From Clostridiales bacterium (GTDB lineage Bacteria > Bacillota > Clostridia > Christensenellales > UBA1242), in contig SVHS01000007.1 of the NCBI GenBank assembly GCA_015055745.1, forward strand, positions 1 to 39,006: a stretch of 39,006 bases of DNA, written 5' to 3'. The translations under genes were made by a program, and so were the position numbers. This document shows, piece after piece, positions 1 to 7,363 of this stretch (its first letter is position 1; each line of letters starts with the position of its first letter). The notes beneath the pieces were generated by a model that saw nothing but the letters and a program-made list of their open reading frames with translations, ran no database searches and was not told the DNA's origin.

Positions 1-110
1 ATTTTCACATCATGTACAACAAAAGCGTTGTCAATAGTGAAAGAAGCTACGGCTTTCAACTTGCTATCATCTTTAGTCACCATTCTGATTCTGATGTCTG
101 TAATATTCAA
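1..110 (-). CDS. spoVG: SpoVG, N-terminal part (runs off the left edge)
   Basis: Reading the minus strand from a TTG at 108-110 gives about 36 residues beginning MNITDIRIRMV, followed by KLKAVASFTID and FVVHDVK. This matches the N-terminus of SpoVG (family pattern M-x-V/I-TD-V/I-R-x-R, then AxAS-x-T-x-D, then FVVHD). SpoVG is a small site-specific DNA/RNA-binding regulator of septation and sporulation in Bacillota. An in-frame TGA three codons upstream forces the TTG start, and a purine-rich GGGGAAGG lies just before it. The gene is divergent from murC. Only the first third is visible, so the family is clear but the role in this organism is inferred. Confidence 0.88.
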   Translation of the reverse strand, partial: MNITDIRIRMVTKDDSKLKAVASFTIDNAFVVHDVK

Positions 111-171
111 GTCTGTTCACCTTCCCCTTATTAGATTAACTACTCAAGTAATAACTAATGTAGTCACTATT

Positions 172-200
172 ATTCTAACTAATTTTTTGCTTATTAGCAA
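172..200 (-). promoter_or_regulatory. Predicted sigma-A promoter of spoVG
   Basis: On the minus strand TTGCTA (plus 195-200) is followed by a 17-nt spacer and TAGAAT (plus 172-177), pointing at the spoVG start. The match to the sigma-A consensus is moderate. Confidence 0.5.
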
Positions 201-311
201 ATGATTTTATGTATTTTTTAGCTAATTTTTAAATTTAAAATGTTTTATTTATTATTTTTTCTTTTAGAACTTCCTAAAAATCATTTTCATATATGACATT
301 AGGTGAAAAAT

Positions 312-1559
312 ATGGAATTTAAGAGTGTGCTTTTTTTAGGCATTGGTGGTGTGAGTATGCATCAGCTGGCTATTGCATTTAATAGTATGGGGGTGAAAGT
401 ATATGGCTTTGATGTCAAGGCAAGCAGATACACTGAGCTATGTGAGCAAAATGGGATAGAAGTGGTGCACAGATTTGTCCCTGAGTATACTCACGTCGAT
501 CTTTGCATCAAGACGGGAGCTATCAAGAGTGGCAAATATATAGACAGGCTAAAGGCTGTCGGTTGTCCTATCGTGGATAGAGCAGAAGCGCTGGGCTGGC
601 TGTGCACGAGATTTAAGACTGTCATAGCGGTAGCTGGCACTCATGGTAAAAGTACTACTGCTACACTCATATACGAGATATTGAAGTCTGCCAATATGAA
701 AGTGTCTTGTCATGTCGGTGCTGATGTGTATGATGCTAGATTTGAGGTTGGAGATGATTACCTTGTGGTCGAAGCGTGTGAGTATAACAAAAGCTTTCTC
801 TCCTTATATCCTAAAGTGTCGGTCGTCACAAATGTAGAGGCGGAGCATTTGGATAGCTATGGTAGCTTATTCAATCTAAGAACTGCATTCTTTACATTTT
901 TAAAGCGTGGTAAAAAAAGATTTGTGTATGAAGAAAAAAGTACTGAATATCTTAAGAAAAACAAAAATATCAATTTTGTGGATATTAAGAGTGAAAAATT
1001 GCTAAAAAATCCTAGATTTAATCCAAAAATAAAAGGCGAACACAATCTAAAGAATATAGCTCTAGCTGTGGCGGTCACTCAGGCATTAGGTGTAGATGAA
1101 GATACTATACTCAAAGCTTTGAATTCTTTTGTAGGAATACCAAGAAGATATGAGTATGTAGGAGTGTATGGGCAGAGTAGGGTGTATATAGATTACGCGC
1201 ATCATCCTACAGAAGTGCGTGCATTTATAGACACTTTTTCTAGTGAGGCGAGTGAGTATCAGATCATATTTCAACCACATACTTTCTCTAGGACAAAAAT
1301 ACTCTTGAAGGATTTTTTATCCGTATTTAAAAATATTAAAAATCTTATCCTATATAAAGAATATCCTGCGCGTGAAAAGGCAAAAGATGGTATGAGTGCG
1401 AAAGATTTGTATGACAGGCTAAAAGAAATCAATCCAAATGTGAAATATTGTGCAAACGCAACCGCTCTTGAGAAAAATCTCGGCAAAAATATGCATATCG
1501 CCTTTGTCGGAGCGGGGGATATAGACCAGATTGCTAAAAAGATTATTAAAACTAATTAG
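312..1559 (+). CDS. murC: UDP-N-acetylmuramate--L-alanine ligase (Mur ligase)
   Basis: This 415-aa Mur ligase adds L-alanine to UDP-MurNAc in cytoplasmic peptidoglycan precursor synthesis. Visible motifs are the N-terminal nucleotide-binding GIGG (residues 10-13), the ATP P-loop GTHGKST (about 109-115), the central-domain EACEYNKSF stretch and the C-terminal YAHHPTEV (near 297), a MurC hallmark. It is somewhat shorter than the usual 450 or so residues. I start at ATG 312 because AGGTG sits 7 nt upstream; an in-frame GTG at 303 has no ribosome binding site. It is divergent from spoVG. MurC fits better than Mpl or other Mur ligases from the GIGGVSM and HHPTE motifs, but these are close relatives. 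Confidence 0.9.
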   Translation: MEFKSVLFLGIGGVSMHQLAIAFNSMGVKVYGFDVKASRYTELCEQNGIEVVHRFVPEYTHVDLCIKTGAIKSGKYIDRLKAVGCPIVDRAEALGWLCTRFKTVIAVAGTHGKSTTATLIYEILKSANMKVSCHVGADVYDARFEVGDDYLVVEACEYNKSFLSLYPKVSVVTNVEAEHLDSYGSLFNLRTAFFTFLKRGKKRFVYEEKSTEYLKKNKNINFVDIKSEKLLKNPRFNPKIKGEHNLKNIALAVAVTQALGVDEDTILKALNSFVGIPRRYEYVGVYGQSRVYIDYAHHPTEVRAFIDTFSSEASEYQIIFQPHTFSRTKILLKDFLSVFKNIKNLILYKEYPAREKAKDGMSAKDLYDRLKEINPNVKYCANATALEKNLGKNMHIAFVGAGDIDQIAKKIIKTN

Positions 1560-1568
1560 AAAAAAGTG

Positions 1569-1597
1569 TTGACAAATTCATAATTTCAATGTATAAT
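1569..1597 (+). promoter_or_regulatory. Perfect-consensus sigma-A promoter for rpmE
   Basis: TTGACA (1569-1574), a 17-nt spacer and TATAAT (1592-1597) match the sigma-A consensus exactly. It lies just after murC stops, so rpmE has its own strong promoter. Confidence 0.92.
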
Positions 1598-1620
1598 CAT
1601 CTTGCTAGAAATTATACAAA

Positions 1621-1640
1621 GTATCCGTATTTGCGGATAT
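1621..1640 (+). promoter_or_regulatory. Hairpin in the rpmE leader, next to the ribosome binding site
   Basis: TATCCG (1622-1627) pairs with CGGATA (1634-1639) around a 6-nt loop, ending a few bases before AAAGGAG. Its placement between promoter and SD suggests an autoregulatory L31 leader. Only the hairpin is seen; the regulation is inference. Confidence 0.45.
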
Positions 1641-1655
1641 GCGAAAGGAGATATT

Positions 1656-1874
1656 ATGAAGAAAGACATTCAACCAAATAGTGCAGAAGTCACTTTTGTA
1701 TGTGCTTGTGGTGCTGAGTTTAAGGGTCATATCGCGAAGCCAGGCGTGAAAGATGGAGATATCGTCAAGCTAGAAGTTTGCGACAAGTGTCACCCATTCT
1801 TTACTGGTCAGCAAAAGCTAGTAGATACTGAAGGTCGTGTAGATAAGTTCAACAAAAAACACAATAGAACATAG
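1656..1874 (+). CDS. rpmE: Ribosomal protein bL31 (zinc-binding type)
   Basis: A 72-aa L31 of the 50S subunit, at the subunit bridge. It begins MKKDIQPNSAEVTF and keeps the four zinc cysteines: C16 and C18 (CAC) and C42 and C45 (CDKCHPFFTG). The segment between the cysteine pairs is about five residues longer than in the Bacillus and E. coli proteins as I remember them. The start is ATG 1656, preceded by AAAGGAG; an upstream in-frame extension would run through the leader hairpin and is rejected. It has a private consensus promoter and a downstream hairpin. The Cys-containing form usually dominates under zinc-replete conditions. Confidence 0.95.
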   Translation: MKKDIQPNSAEVTFVCACGAEFKGHIAKPGVKDGDIVKLEVCDKCHPFFTGQQKLVDTEGRVDKFNKKHNRT

Positions 1875-1876
1875 CT

Positions 1877-1922
1877 AAAATGCGTGACTCTTTTTTGCAT
1901 GGAAAGGGCGCGCATTTTTTTG
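1877..1922 (+). terminator. Putative terminator after rpmE
   Basis: AAAATGCG is matched by CGCATTTT about 30 nt later, followed by a T-run. The loop is long, so readthrough into prmC, which has no clear promoter of its own, is plausible. Confidence 0.5.
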
Positions 1923-1945
1923 TTGCAAAAGAAGCAAAATAGATT

Positions 1946-2758
1946 ATGAAATTGATTGATTTAAGAAAAGAATTGAAAGATGTATTTCATCAACAAGATA
2001 TTGACATTGTTGATGTGGATTTTATCATATCAGAGGTACTAAATACTAGCAGGACTGAGCTGATATTGATAGATGAAGTAGATAAGGACGCTGAGAAAGA
2101 AATCAGACAGTGCATACAAAAGAGATTAGATGGTATACCTGTAGACAAGATTTTTCAAAAGGCTTATTTTTATGGATATGAATTTAAGGTGGACGAAAAT
2201 GTATTGTCTCCTAGACCAGAAAGCGAGCTTTTGGTAGAAAATGCAATAAAATACATCAAAGAAAATCAATATAATACCGCTCTTGACTTGTGTACAGGCA
2301 GTGGCTGTCTAGCTATAGCGATCAAGAAAAATTGTAATATAGATATGACTGCAAGCGACGTGTCAAACAAGGCTTTGCAGATAGCAAAATACAATGCAAA
2401 ACAAAATGATGTAGATATACGCTTTGTCAGGTCAGATATGTTTGATAAAATCGACGAGTCATATGATATTATCGTATCAAATCCTCCATATATTGATACA
2501 GACGAGATAGATGATCTCTCTCGAGAGGTGGTGGAGCACGATCCGTATATCGCATTGGACGGCGGAGAGATGGGGTTAAAGTATTACAATATTATTCATG
2601 AAAATTTGAGAAAACATCTAAACGATGGTGGTATACTTATCGTCGAGATAGGTGAAGATCAGCGTGAGATGATACAGTCGCTATACAATGACTTAAATTT
2701 GCTAGAAGTTATACAAGATTATGCTGGCAATGATAGAGTGATGGTGTTTAGAAAATAA
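1946..2758 (+). CDS. prmC: Peptide chain release factor N5-glutamine methyltransferase
   Basis: A 270-aa HemK/PrmC enzyme that methylates the glutamine of the GGQ motif in release factors using S-adenosylmethionine. The N-terminal helical domain (about 1-75) is followed by a Rossmann methyltransferase with the SAM-binding stretch DLCTGSGC (114-121) and the catalytic NPPY (179-182), which binds the substrate glutamine. The next gene, prfA, encodes its substrate, nine bases downstream, as in many Bacillota. There is no strong SD before the ATG, only a weak GAAG, so translation may be modest. Length and motifs are normal for PrmC. Confidence 0.95.
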   Translation: MKLIDLRKELKDVFHQQDIDIVDVDFIISEVLNTSRTELILIDEVDKDAEKEIRQCIQKRLDGIPVDKIFQKAYFYGYEFKVDENVLSPRPESELLVENAIKYIKENQYNTALDLCTGSGCLAIAIKKNCNIDMTASDVSNKALQIAKYNAKQNDVDIRFVRSDMFDKIDESYDIIVSNPPYIDTDEIDDLSREVVEHDPYIALDGGEMGLKYYNIIHENLRKHLNDGGILIVEIGEDQREMIQSLYNDLNLLEVIQDYAGNDRVMVFRK

Positions 2759-2767
2759 GGAGTAAAT

Positions 2768-3838
2768 ATGTTAGAAAAGCTAAAAGTGATAAAGGATAAA
2801 TTTGATGCTTTGACTGCAGATATTGCCAACCCAGATATTATTAGTGATACAAAAAATTGGCAAGCAAAGGTAAAAGAGCATTCTTCTTTGCAGCCATTGA
2901 TGGAAGAATACGAACTTTATGCCAAGATGAAGAAAGATTTTGATGATGCTATAGCTTTGTTAGAAACGGAGACCGATCCCGAAATGAAAGAAATGCTAGA
3001 GCTAGAGCAAAATGAGCTACGTGATAAAATCAAAGAAAGTGAAGAAAGGCTCAAGCTTCTTCTTTTACCAAAAGATGAAAACGATAGCAAAAACGTAATC
3101 TTGGAGATACGAGGTGGTGCAGGTGGAGAAGAGAGCTCACTATTTGCTCATTCACTACTTAGAATGTATCAGATGTATTGTGATGCTCACAAATATAAGT
3201 TTGAAATACTAAACCTTGAAGAGACAGAGCTGGGTGGAGTAAAAGAAGCCGAGGCGATGATAAAAGGTAAAAACGCATATGCTAGATTTAAGTTTGAATC
3301 TGGTGTGCATAGAGTGCAACGCGTACCTGAGACTGAGAGTCAAGGTAGAGTGCATACTTCTACAGCTACAGTGGCTATATTACCAGAGATGGAAGATGCA
3401 GAGGTAGAGATAAACGAAAAAGATATCCGTATCGATCTATTTAGGTCTAGTGGTGCGGGTGGTCAGAAAGTAAATAAGACTGAGTCTGCTATACGTATCA
3501 CACATTTCCCTACAGGAATAGTAGTGAGCTGTCAAGATGAGCGTAGTCAGACACAAAATAGAGAAAAAGCATTCGCTATGCTTAGAGCAAAGCTATATGA
3601 TTTTTACCAGCAACAAAAAGAGGCAGAATACAGCCAAAATAGAAAAAATCAAGTCGGTACAGGAGATAGAAGTGAGCGTATCAGGACATACAATTTCCCT
3701 CAAGGTCGTGTCACAGATCATAGGATAGGATTTAGTCTATATAATATCGATGCATTTATGGACGGAGATTTAGATGAGATGATAGATGCTTTGACATTGG
3801 CTGATCAGCAGCAAAAATTGGCTTCTCAAGAAGAATAA
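2768..3838 (+). CDS. prfA: Peptide chain release factor 1
   Basis: A 356-aa class I release factor recognising UAA and UAG. The peptidyl-hydrolysis motif GGQ is at 231-233 inside SSGAGGQKVNKTES, and the anticodon-like tripeptide region reads PET (187-189) in HRVQRVPETES, an RF1 pattern rather than the SPF of RF2. The N-terminal coiled-coil domain (1-100) is present. An AAGGAG sits before the ATG. It is preceded by prmC, which modifies its GGQ, and followed by a clean terminator, closing this transcription unit. Confidence 0.97.
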   Translation: MLEKLKVIKDKFDALTADIANPDIISDTKNWQAKVKEHSSLQPLMEEYELYAKMKKDFDDAIALLETETDPEMKEMLELEQNELRDKIKESEERLKLLLLPKDENDSKNVILEIRGGAGGEESSLFAHSLLRMYQMYCDAHKYKFEILNLEETELGGVKEAEAMIKGKNAYARFKFESGVHRVQRVPETESQGRVHTSTATVAILPEMEDAEVEINEKDIRIDLFRSSGAGGQKVNKTESAIRITHFPTGIVVSCQDERSQTQNREKAFAMLRAKLYDFYQQQKEAEYSQNRKNQVGTGDRSERIRTYNFPQGRVTDHRIGFSLYNIDAFMDGDLDEMIDALTLADQQQKLASQEE

Positions 3839-3862
3839 GATAGGATAATCCTATCTTTTTTT
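3839..3862 (+). terminator. Rho-independent terminator after prfA
   Basis: GATAGGA (3839-3845) pairs with TCCTATC (3849-3855) around TAA, followed by a run of seven T. It starts right at the prfA stop. Confidence 0.9.
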
Positions 3863-3886
3863 CATGCAATTTTTGGCGAATTTTAT

Positions 3887-3915
3887 TTGCAATTATGATA
3901 TGGCTATGATATAAT
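3887..3915 (+). promoter_or_regulatory. Sigma-A promoter of the 516-aa unknown gene
   Basis: TTGCAA (3887-3892), a 17-nt spacer and TATAAT (3910-3915), with an extended -10 TG immediately upstream. AGGAG and ATG 3935 follow. Confidence 0.8.
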
Positions 3916-3934
3916 CTTTATAGGAGAATACTAT

Positions 3935-5485
3935 ATGGCACAATATTTAAAACGAGATTGTGAATTGGGCTACGTAGAAGACACTGCAGAGATTGAGTAT
4001 CTAAAGTTTAATAATCTGCGACACACTATATTGGGTTGTATGCTCGGAGACTTCGATGAGACTGGAGCATATGTTGTTTCACCCGAGATTCGTGATGAAT
4101 TAATCACTATGAAAAAATATATAGTGGAGAGTGTGGATAACTTTGAATTTTGCCGTAGTGAATTGAAGCTAGATAAGCAAATTACATTTATGGTGACTTA
4201 TCAGGCGGATAGGGTGACATTATCTTTGGTAGAGAGACTTAGCTATGAAGCAAACTTTAAGCGTGATAGTGGTTCATATAGTAATATCAACGAATATATC
4301 TTGGACGAGATAGAGACTTCTGGTGAGATAAATAGAAATATTGTTTATAGAAAGTGGAATATTTCCGAATACGGTGGCAACGTAGTGGATATATTTAATT
4401 GTGATAGTGCAGTATTGGAGAAATATTTAGGCATAGTCAATCGTTTTAAATATTTAATAGAAGCTAATACTATCATTTTGGATAAAGAAGAAGAGATAGA
4501 GGAAATAGAAGCAACATATGCCAAAGACATGATGGATATCTTAAAAAGATTTCCAAAGCTGGAAACTGTCATCAGAGAGGAAGTAAAAAATGCCCTCAAT
4601 GAGAAGAAAGATTTTGTACAAGTGGATAAACCGTTTTTCATGAAGACATTAAATGAAATCATGGATAAGGCGATAGAAAACAATCAAAATATCCTCTCAG
4701 ATGAAGAGAAACAGCAATTTGAGGTAGATAGACGCAATGCGATGCTAAATGCGGATATTAAAAAGCGAGACGCTTTAGATATTAAATCTGTACGACATGG
4801 TAGAAGTTATATATCCGATAATATGATGGTAGGAGTGCAAAGAGTCAATACAGGTAATGCTGATAGAGATATAAGTGAATCATCTAATGATTTGATTTTA
4901 AAACAAAAAAGAGCCAATGAAAAAGCTAAAGCTAGGTACGAGGCCTATATTAACAATGGTGATACAGACTATGATTATGTGTTGGGGATATTGAATGCTT
5001 GGGGTATAGCCACTACAGTGATTGGCAATAGATTGATAGCTCGTGCTGTAGCAGAAAATACACAGGGAGTCAATGCTGCTCAAGGCAATACTAAGCCTGC
5101 AGGAAGACAGGCTGGTGGTAATACTAGTGGTAAAGGTGGTACAAAAGGCGGCGGAACAAAATCTGCAGGTGGTAAGGCTAAGGCTAGAACAAAAAAACCA
5201 AAAGAAAAAGAAAAAAAAGGCACTGCTCAAGCTGATACGTCTACATATGTCGCTCCAGTAAAGAAAGAAAAAGCTCGGGAAAGTGGTTATAATAGTCACT
5301 TGAATTTAGCTGCGCAAGGTGCTGGGGGACAAAGTGCGAGTACTAATGATGTAAGAAGATCAATTGCAAAAAGGATCAAATCGCTAGAACATGATCAAGA
5401 TGTAGAACAACAGGGTTTGACTGTTGACGGAAAAGATGAACGTAAAATTGCCAACACTGAAAAAGATTCACATATAACATATTAA
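3935..5485 (+). CDS. Unrecognised 516-aa protein with basic Gly/Lys-rich tail
   Basis: I do not recognise this protein. Residues 1-340 are soluble, acidic and mainly helical in appearance, with a short Glu-rich patch (EEEIEEIEATY) around 185; there is no signal peptide or clear membrane segment. A hydrophobic patch (YVLGILNAWGIATTVIG) lies near 350-366. Residues about 391-440 are low complexity, rich in Gly, Lys, Ala and Thr (KGGTKGGGTKSAGG, then KKPKEKEKK), resembling flexible basic tails that bind nucleic acid or phospholipid. A charged C-terminal segment follows. It has its own extended -10 promoter, AGGAG ribosome binding site and terminator, so it is a single-gene unit. Possible roles in nucleoid or RNA binding are inference from composition only. 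Confidence 0.85.
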   Translation: MAQYLKRDCELGYVEDTAEIEYLKFNNLRHTILGCMLGDFDETGAYVVSPEIRDELITMKKYIVESVDNFEFCRSELKLDKQITFMVTYQADRVTLSLVERLSYEANFKRDSGSYSNINEYILDEIETSGEINRNIVYRKWNISEYGGNVVDIFNCDSAVLEKYLGIVNRFKYLIEANTIILDKEEEIEEIEATYAKDMMDILKRFPKLETVIREEVKNALNEKKDFVQVDKPFFMKTLNEIMDKAIENNQNILSDEEKQQFEVDRRNAMLNADIKKRDALDIKSVRHGRSYISDNMMVGVQRVNTGNADRDISESSNDLILKQKRANEKAKARYEAYINNGDTDYDYVLGILNAWGIATTVIGNRLIARAVAENTQGVNAAQGNTKPAGRQAGGNTSGKGGTKGGGTKSAGGKAKARTKKPKEKEKKGTAQADTSTYVAPVKKEKARESGYNSHLNLAAQGAGGQSASTNDVRRSIAKRIKSLEHDQDVEQQGLTVDGKDERKIANTEKDSHITY

Positions 5486-5489
5486 AAAA

Positions 5490-5516
5490 CACCCTACTCA
5501 GGAGTAGGGTGTTTTT
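5490..5516. terminator. Bidirectional terminator between convergent genes
   Basis: CACCCTACTC (5490-5499) pairs with GAGTAGGGTG (5502-5511), flanked by A-run and T-run, so it can stop transcription from both sides. Confidence 0.92.
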
Positions 5517-5935
5517 TATTGGTCATCAATGTTTTGATTAGGTGAAGGAGAGAATGCTTTATTAATTATTGTCGTTAAAGCAGCACAAGATTCTTTTATA
5601 TGTTTAGTGGCTTGTTGTGTAAGAGCAGCATCGCGAACTTTATCTTTTTTTGTTATTAAAATAGTGTTAAGTGTATATAAAATTTTAGCATTTAGTTTTT
5701 TATCGGAAGGAATCCATGGCAGAATATTATTACCTATGCGTGATAAAATATAATTTAAAGGAACTCCTTCTAGAGATAGCAATCCATCGGCATATATTTT
5801 TTCGTTATCAAGAATTTCATCATTAAAATCTTTTTCCCAATCGTCTTTGCTTCCATCAATAAAACAATACTGATGAAGCTCTTGGCTTGATAATGAATAT
5901 AATTTGTCAAATCTATAATATTGTCTGCTATTCAT
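5516..5935 (-). CDS. Unrecognised 139-aa protein
   Basis: I do not recognise this protein. It begins MNSRQYYRFDKLYSLSSQEL, is soluble and charged, and shows no signal peptide or membrane segment. Its reality is supported by a good ribosome binding site (AGGAG, 6 nt before the ATG), a minus-strand promoter (TTTACA-17-TACAAT) and a shared bidirectional terminator at its end. It is convergent with the 516-aa gene and monocistronic. A stretch near the C-terminus (AALTQQATKHIKESC) is probably helical. No function is proposed. Confidence 0.8.
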   Translation of the reverse strand: MNSRQYYRFDKLYSLSSQELHQYCFIDGSKDDWEKDFNDEILDNEKIYADGLLSLEGVPLNYILSRIGNNILPWIPSDKKLNAKILYTLNTILITKKDKVRDAALTQQATKHIKESCAALTTIINKAFSPSPNQNIDDQ

Positions 5936-5956
5936 ATTTTCTCCTAATTTTATGGT

Positions 5957-5985
5957 ATTGTATCACATGAAGTTGAATTTGTAAA
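5957..5985 (-). promoter_or_regulatory. Promoter of the 139-aa unknown gene
   Basis: On the minus strand TTTACA (plus 5980-5985), a 17-nt spacer and TACAAT (plus 5957-5962) with an extended TGA before the -10. Confidence 0.72.
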
Positions 5986-6003
5986 TACCTTTTTGAAATT
6001 TTT

Positions 6004-6333
6004 TTAATTTTTATAGTCTTTGATGTCGTAGGTCTTATTCATGACTTTTAGTATGACGGAAAACTTATCATCTTCTGCTGATTTATTATTATGCTTTAGA
6101 CCACATTTTTGACACATATATTGTATTGTATAGCCCTTTTTATTGTTGGTCTCTATGTCGACAGGTATGAGTGTCCCAAGGCAAGTATTGGCTCTGTCGC
6201 CAGGATTGATGTCTATATGGATAGAGCATAGGCACTTATTGCAATGGTCTCTAGATGAGTAGTGCAGTGCTGGTACATTGTGACCACAAACTCGGCAAAC
6301 AAATCCACTATCATTCTTCTCAAAAATCTTCAT
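6004..6333 (-). CDS. RNHCP domain zinc-ribbon protein
   Basis: A 109-aa protein of the RNHCP family, named after its Arg-Asn-His-Cys-Pro motif; function is not established. Visible are C13-x2-C16 (FVCRVCG), then SRDHCNKCLCSIHIDINPGDR (the family box, here RDHCNKC instead of RNHCPxC) around 27-47, a cysteine at about 51, and a final MCQKCG pair, so two zinc ribbons are likely. The reading frame extends 17 codons upstream to 6384, but homology starts at MKIFEKNDSGF, and the promoter -10 (TATTAT) lies exactly 6 nt before ATG 6333 with no SD. I therefore start at 6333 and predict a leaderless mRNA. Confidence 0.85.
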   Translation of the reverse strand: MKIFEKNDSGFVCRVCGHNVPALHYSSRDHCNKCLCSIHIDINPGDRANTCLGTLIPVDIETNNKKGYTIQYMCQKCGLKHNNKSAEDDKFSVILKVMNKTYDIKDYKN

Positions 6334-6339
6334 GAATAC

Positions 6340-6368
6340 ATAATAACATATTTTTATATGGCTGTAAA
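6340..6368 (-). promoter_or_regulatory. Promoter abutting the RNHCP start codon (leaderless)
   Basis: On the minus strand TTTACA (plus 6363-6368), a 17-nt spacer and TATTAT (plus 6340-6345) with TGT before it (extended -10). Six bases separate the -10 from the ATG, so transcription should begin at about the start codon. Confidence 0.7.
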
Positions 6369-6411
6369 TTCTTTTGTTTGGCATTTTATAAAAATATTGT
6401 ATCGTTGAGAT

Positions 6412-6726
6412 ATGATAGAAAGCAGAAATACCTCAAAATTTATAAAGCAGAGGAATGGAAGGATAATACGAAAGGTATAGATGTTTTTTCTTGACATTGG
6501 ATCGAGAAGAAAGAACTAGATTATTACGTGACGAGGGATTTAGAGTGTGGCTCAGTGAGAAAATAGAAAGGTCTTTTCAATACTAGAGACTCGTGATGAT
6601 TGGCAACAAGTGTACAAAAAAGCTATCGAAACGGCTAGAGCTCAGTTTGGTCGAGAATGAAGTCAAGACATTTATCGGCCAAATTTGGATAATGCCCATA
6701 TGCAAGATGCGAATATTTTAAAGTAG
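6412..6726 (+). pseudogene. Decayed reading frame (two frameshifts and an internal stop)
   Basis: Protein-like sequence continues across three frames. ATG 6412 opens 22 codons (MIESRNTSKFIK) ending in TAG at 6478-6480. The next frame then reads LTLDREERTRLLRDEGF and VWLSEKIE up to about 6568. The frame changes again to KVFSILETRDDWQQVY and AIETARAQFGRE, stops at TGA 6658-6660, and continues in the same frame with SQDIYRPNLDNAHMQDA to TAG 6724-6726. The composition is coding-like and unlike the surrounding intergenic DNA. I do not recognise the family. A sequencing error could explain part but hardly all of the lesions. Confidence 0.5.
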
Positions 6727-6757
6727 CGAAAATTGTTAAAAAAGTTTTGAAAAAGGG

Positions 6758-6786
6758 TTGACAAACTCTTTTTTCTTTGCTAAAAT
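6758..6786 (+). promoter_or_regulatory. Main promoter of the S10-spc-alpha cluster
   Basis: TTGACA (6758-6763), a 17-nt spacer and TAAAAT (6781-6786). Transcription should start near 6793, giving a leader of about 250 nt before rpsJ. Confidence 0.9.
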
Positions 6787-6792
6787 ACCATT

Positions 6793-7044
6793 GCTAGTTT
6801 GCGTGGAGTGACGTATAAGGTTGCATTTGCTAGCTACAGCAGATGGGAATTTGTACTGACCACAGTCCTGATGGACGCCAGCGAAATGATGGGCGATTTG
6901 CCCGATTTATTTTTGAGAACTAGTACTTTACACCCGGCATGGTGTTCGTGCGTATAAGTAAGTATTTCTTAAACTGTCGCAGAATTATGTCAGAGTAAAG
7001 TCGGCTGGTTTGGTGTTGACTAAATAAATAAAAGGAGAGAAATA
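6793..7044 (+). promoter_or_regulatory. Long structured leader of the S10 operon
   Basis: This stretch has no convincing reading frame but several possible helices: GCTAG (6793-6797) with CTAGC (6830-6834); GGGC/GCCC around GATTT followed by a T-rich stretch near 6893-6917, attenuator-like; and ACACC (6930-6934) with GGTGT (6941-6945) around CGGCAT. The run ends with AAGGAG before rpsJ. Leaders of S10 operons are regulated by r-protein L4 in enterobacteria; whether this one binds a protein is inference. Confidence 0.55.
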
Positions 7045-7353
7045 ATGGCAACAACAAAACTTAGAATCAAACTTGCATCATACGATACAGGTTTAATCGA
7101 AAACGTGGTGTCTAGAATACTTGACACTGCTACAAAGTCTGGATGCAAAGTATCTGGACCTATCCCACTTCCTACAAAGAAAGAAGTGGTGACTATCATT
7201 CGTGCTACGCACAAATATAAAGATTCAAGAGAGCAATTTGAATCTCGTACACATTTTAGATTGATTGATGTATTCGCACCTAATGCTAAGGCTGTAGACA
7301 CTATCTTAAAGATGAATGTCCCAGCTGGTGTAGATATCAAGGTGGAATTATAA
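7045..7353 (+). CDS. rpsJ: Ribosomal protein uS10
   Basis: A 102-aa small-subunit protein of the 30S head, also the NusE partner of NusB/NusG in antitermination in characterised bacteria. It shows the conserved opening LRIKLASYDTGLIE, the PIPLPTKKEVVTI loop and the FESRTHFRLIDV segment. It is the first gene of the long S10-spc-alpha cluster, behind a strong promoter and structured leader, with an AAAAGGAG ribosome binding site. Length is normal. Confidence 0.98.
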   Translation: MATTKLRIKLASYDTGLIENVVSRILDTATKSGCKVSGPIPLPTKKEVVTIIRATHKYKDSREQFESRTHFRLIDVFAPNAKAVDTILKMNVPAGVDIKVEL

Positions 7354-7363
7354 GGAGGAAACT

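Noticed and set aside
1602..1655. 18-codon extension of rpmE
   Set aside because: It would translate the leader hairpin; ATG 1656 has AAAGGAG and matches L31 starts.
4898..5299. 133-aa minus-strand frame opposite the 516-aa gene
   Set aside because: Its Ser/Phe-rich text is the complement of the Gly/Lys-rich tract; no ribosome binding site or promoter.
6334..6384. 17-codon extension of the RNHCP protein
   Set aside because: No SD, and the family begins near MKIFEKNDSGF; the promoter -10 and -35 lie inside the extension.
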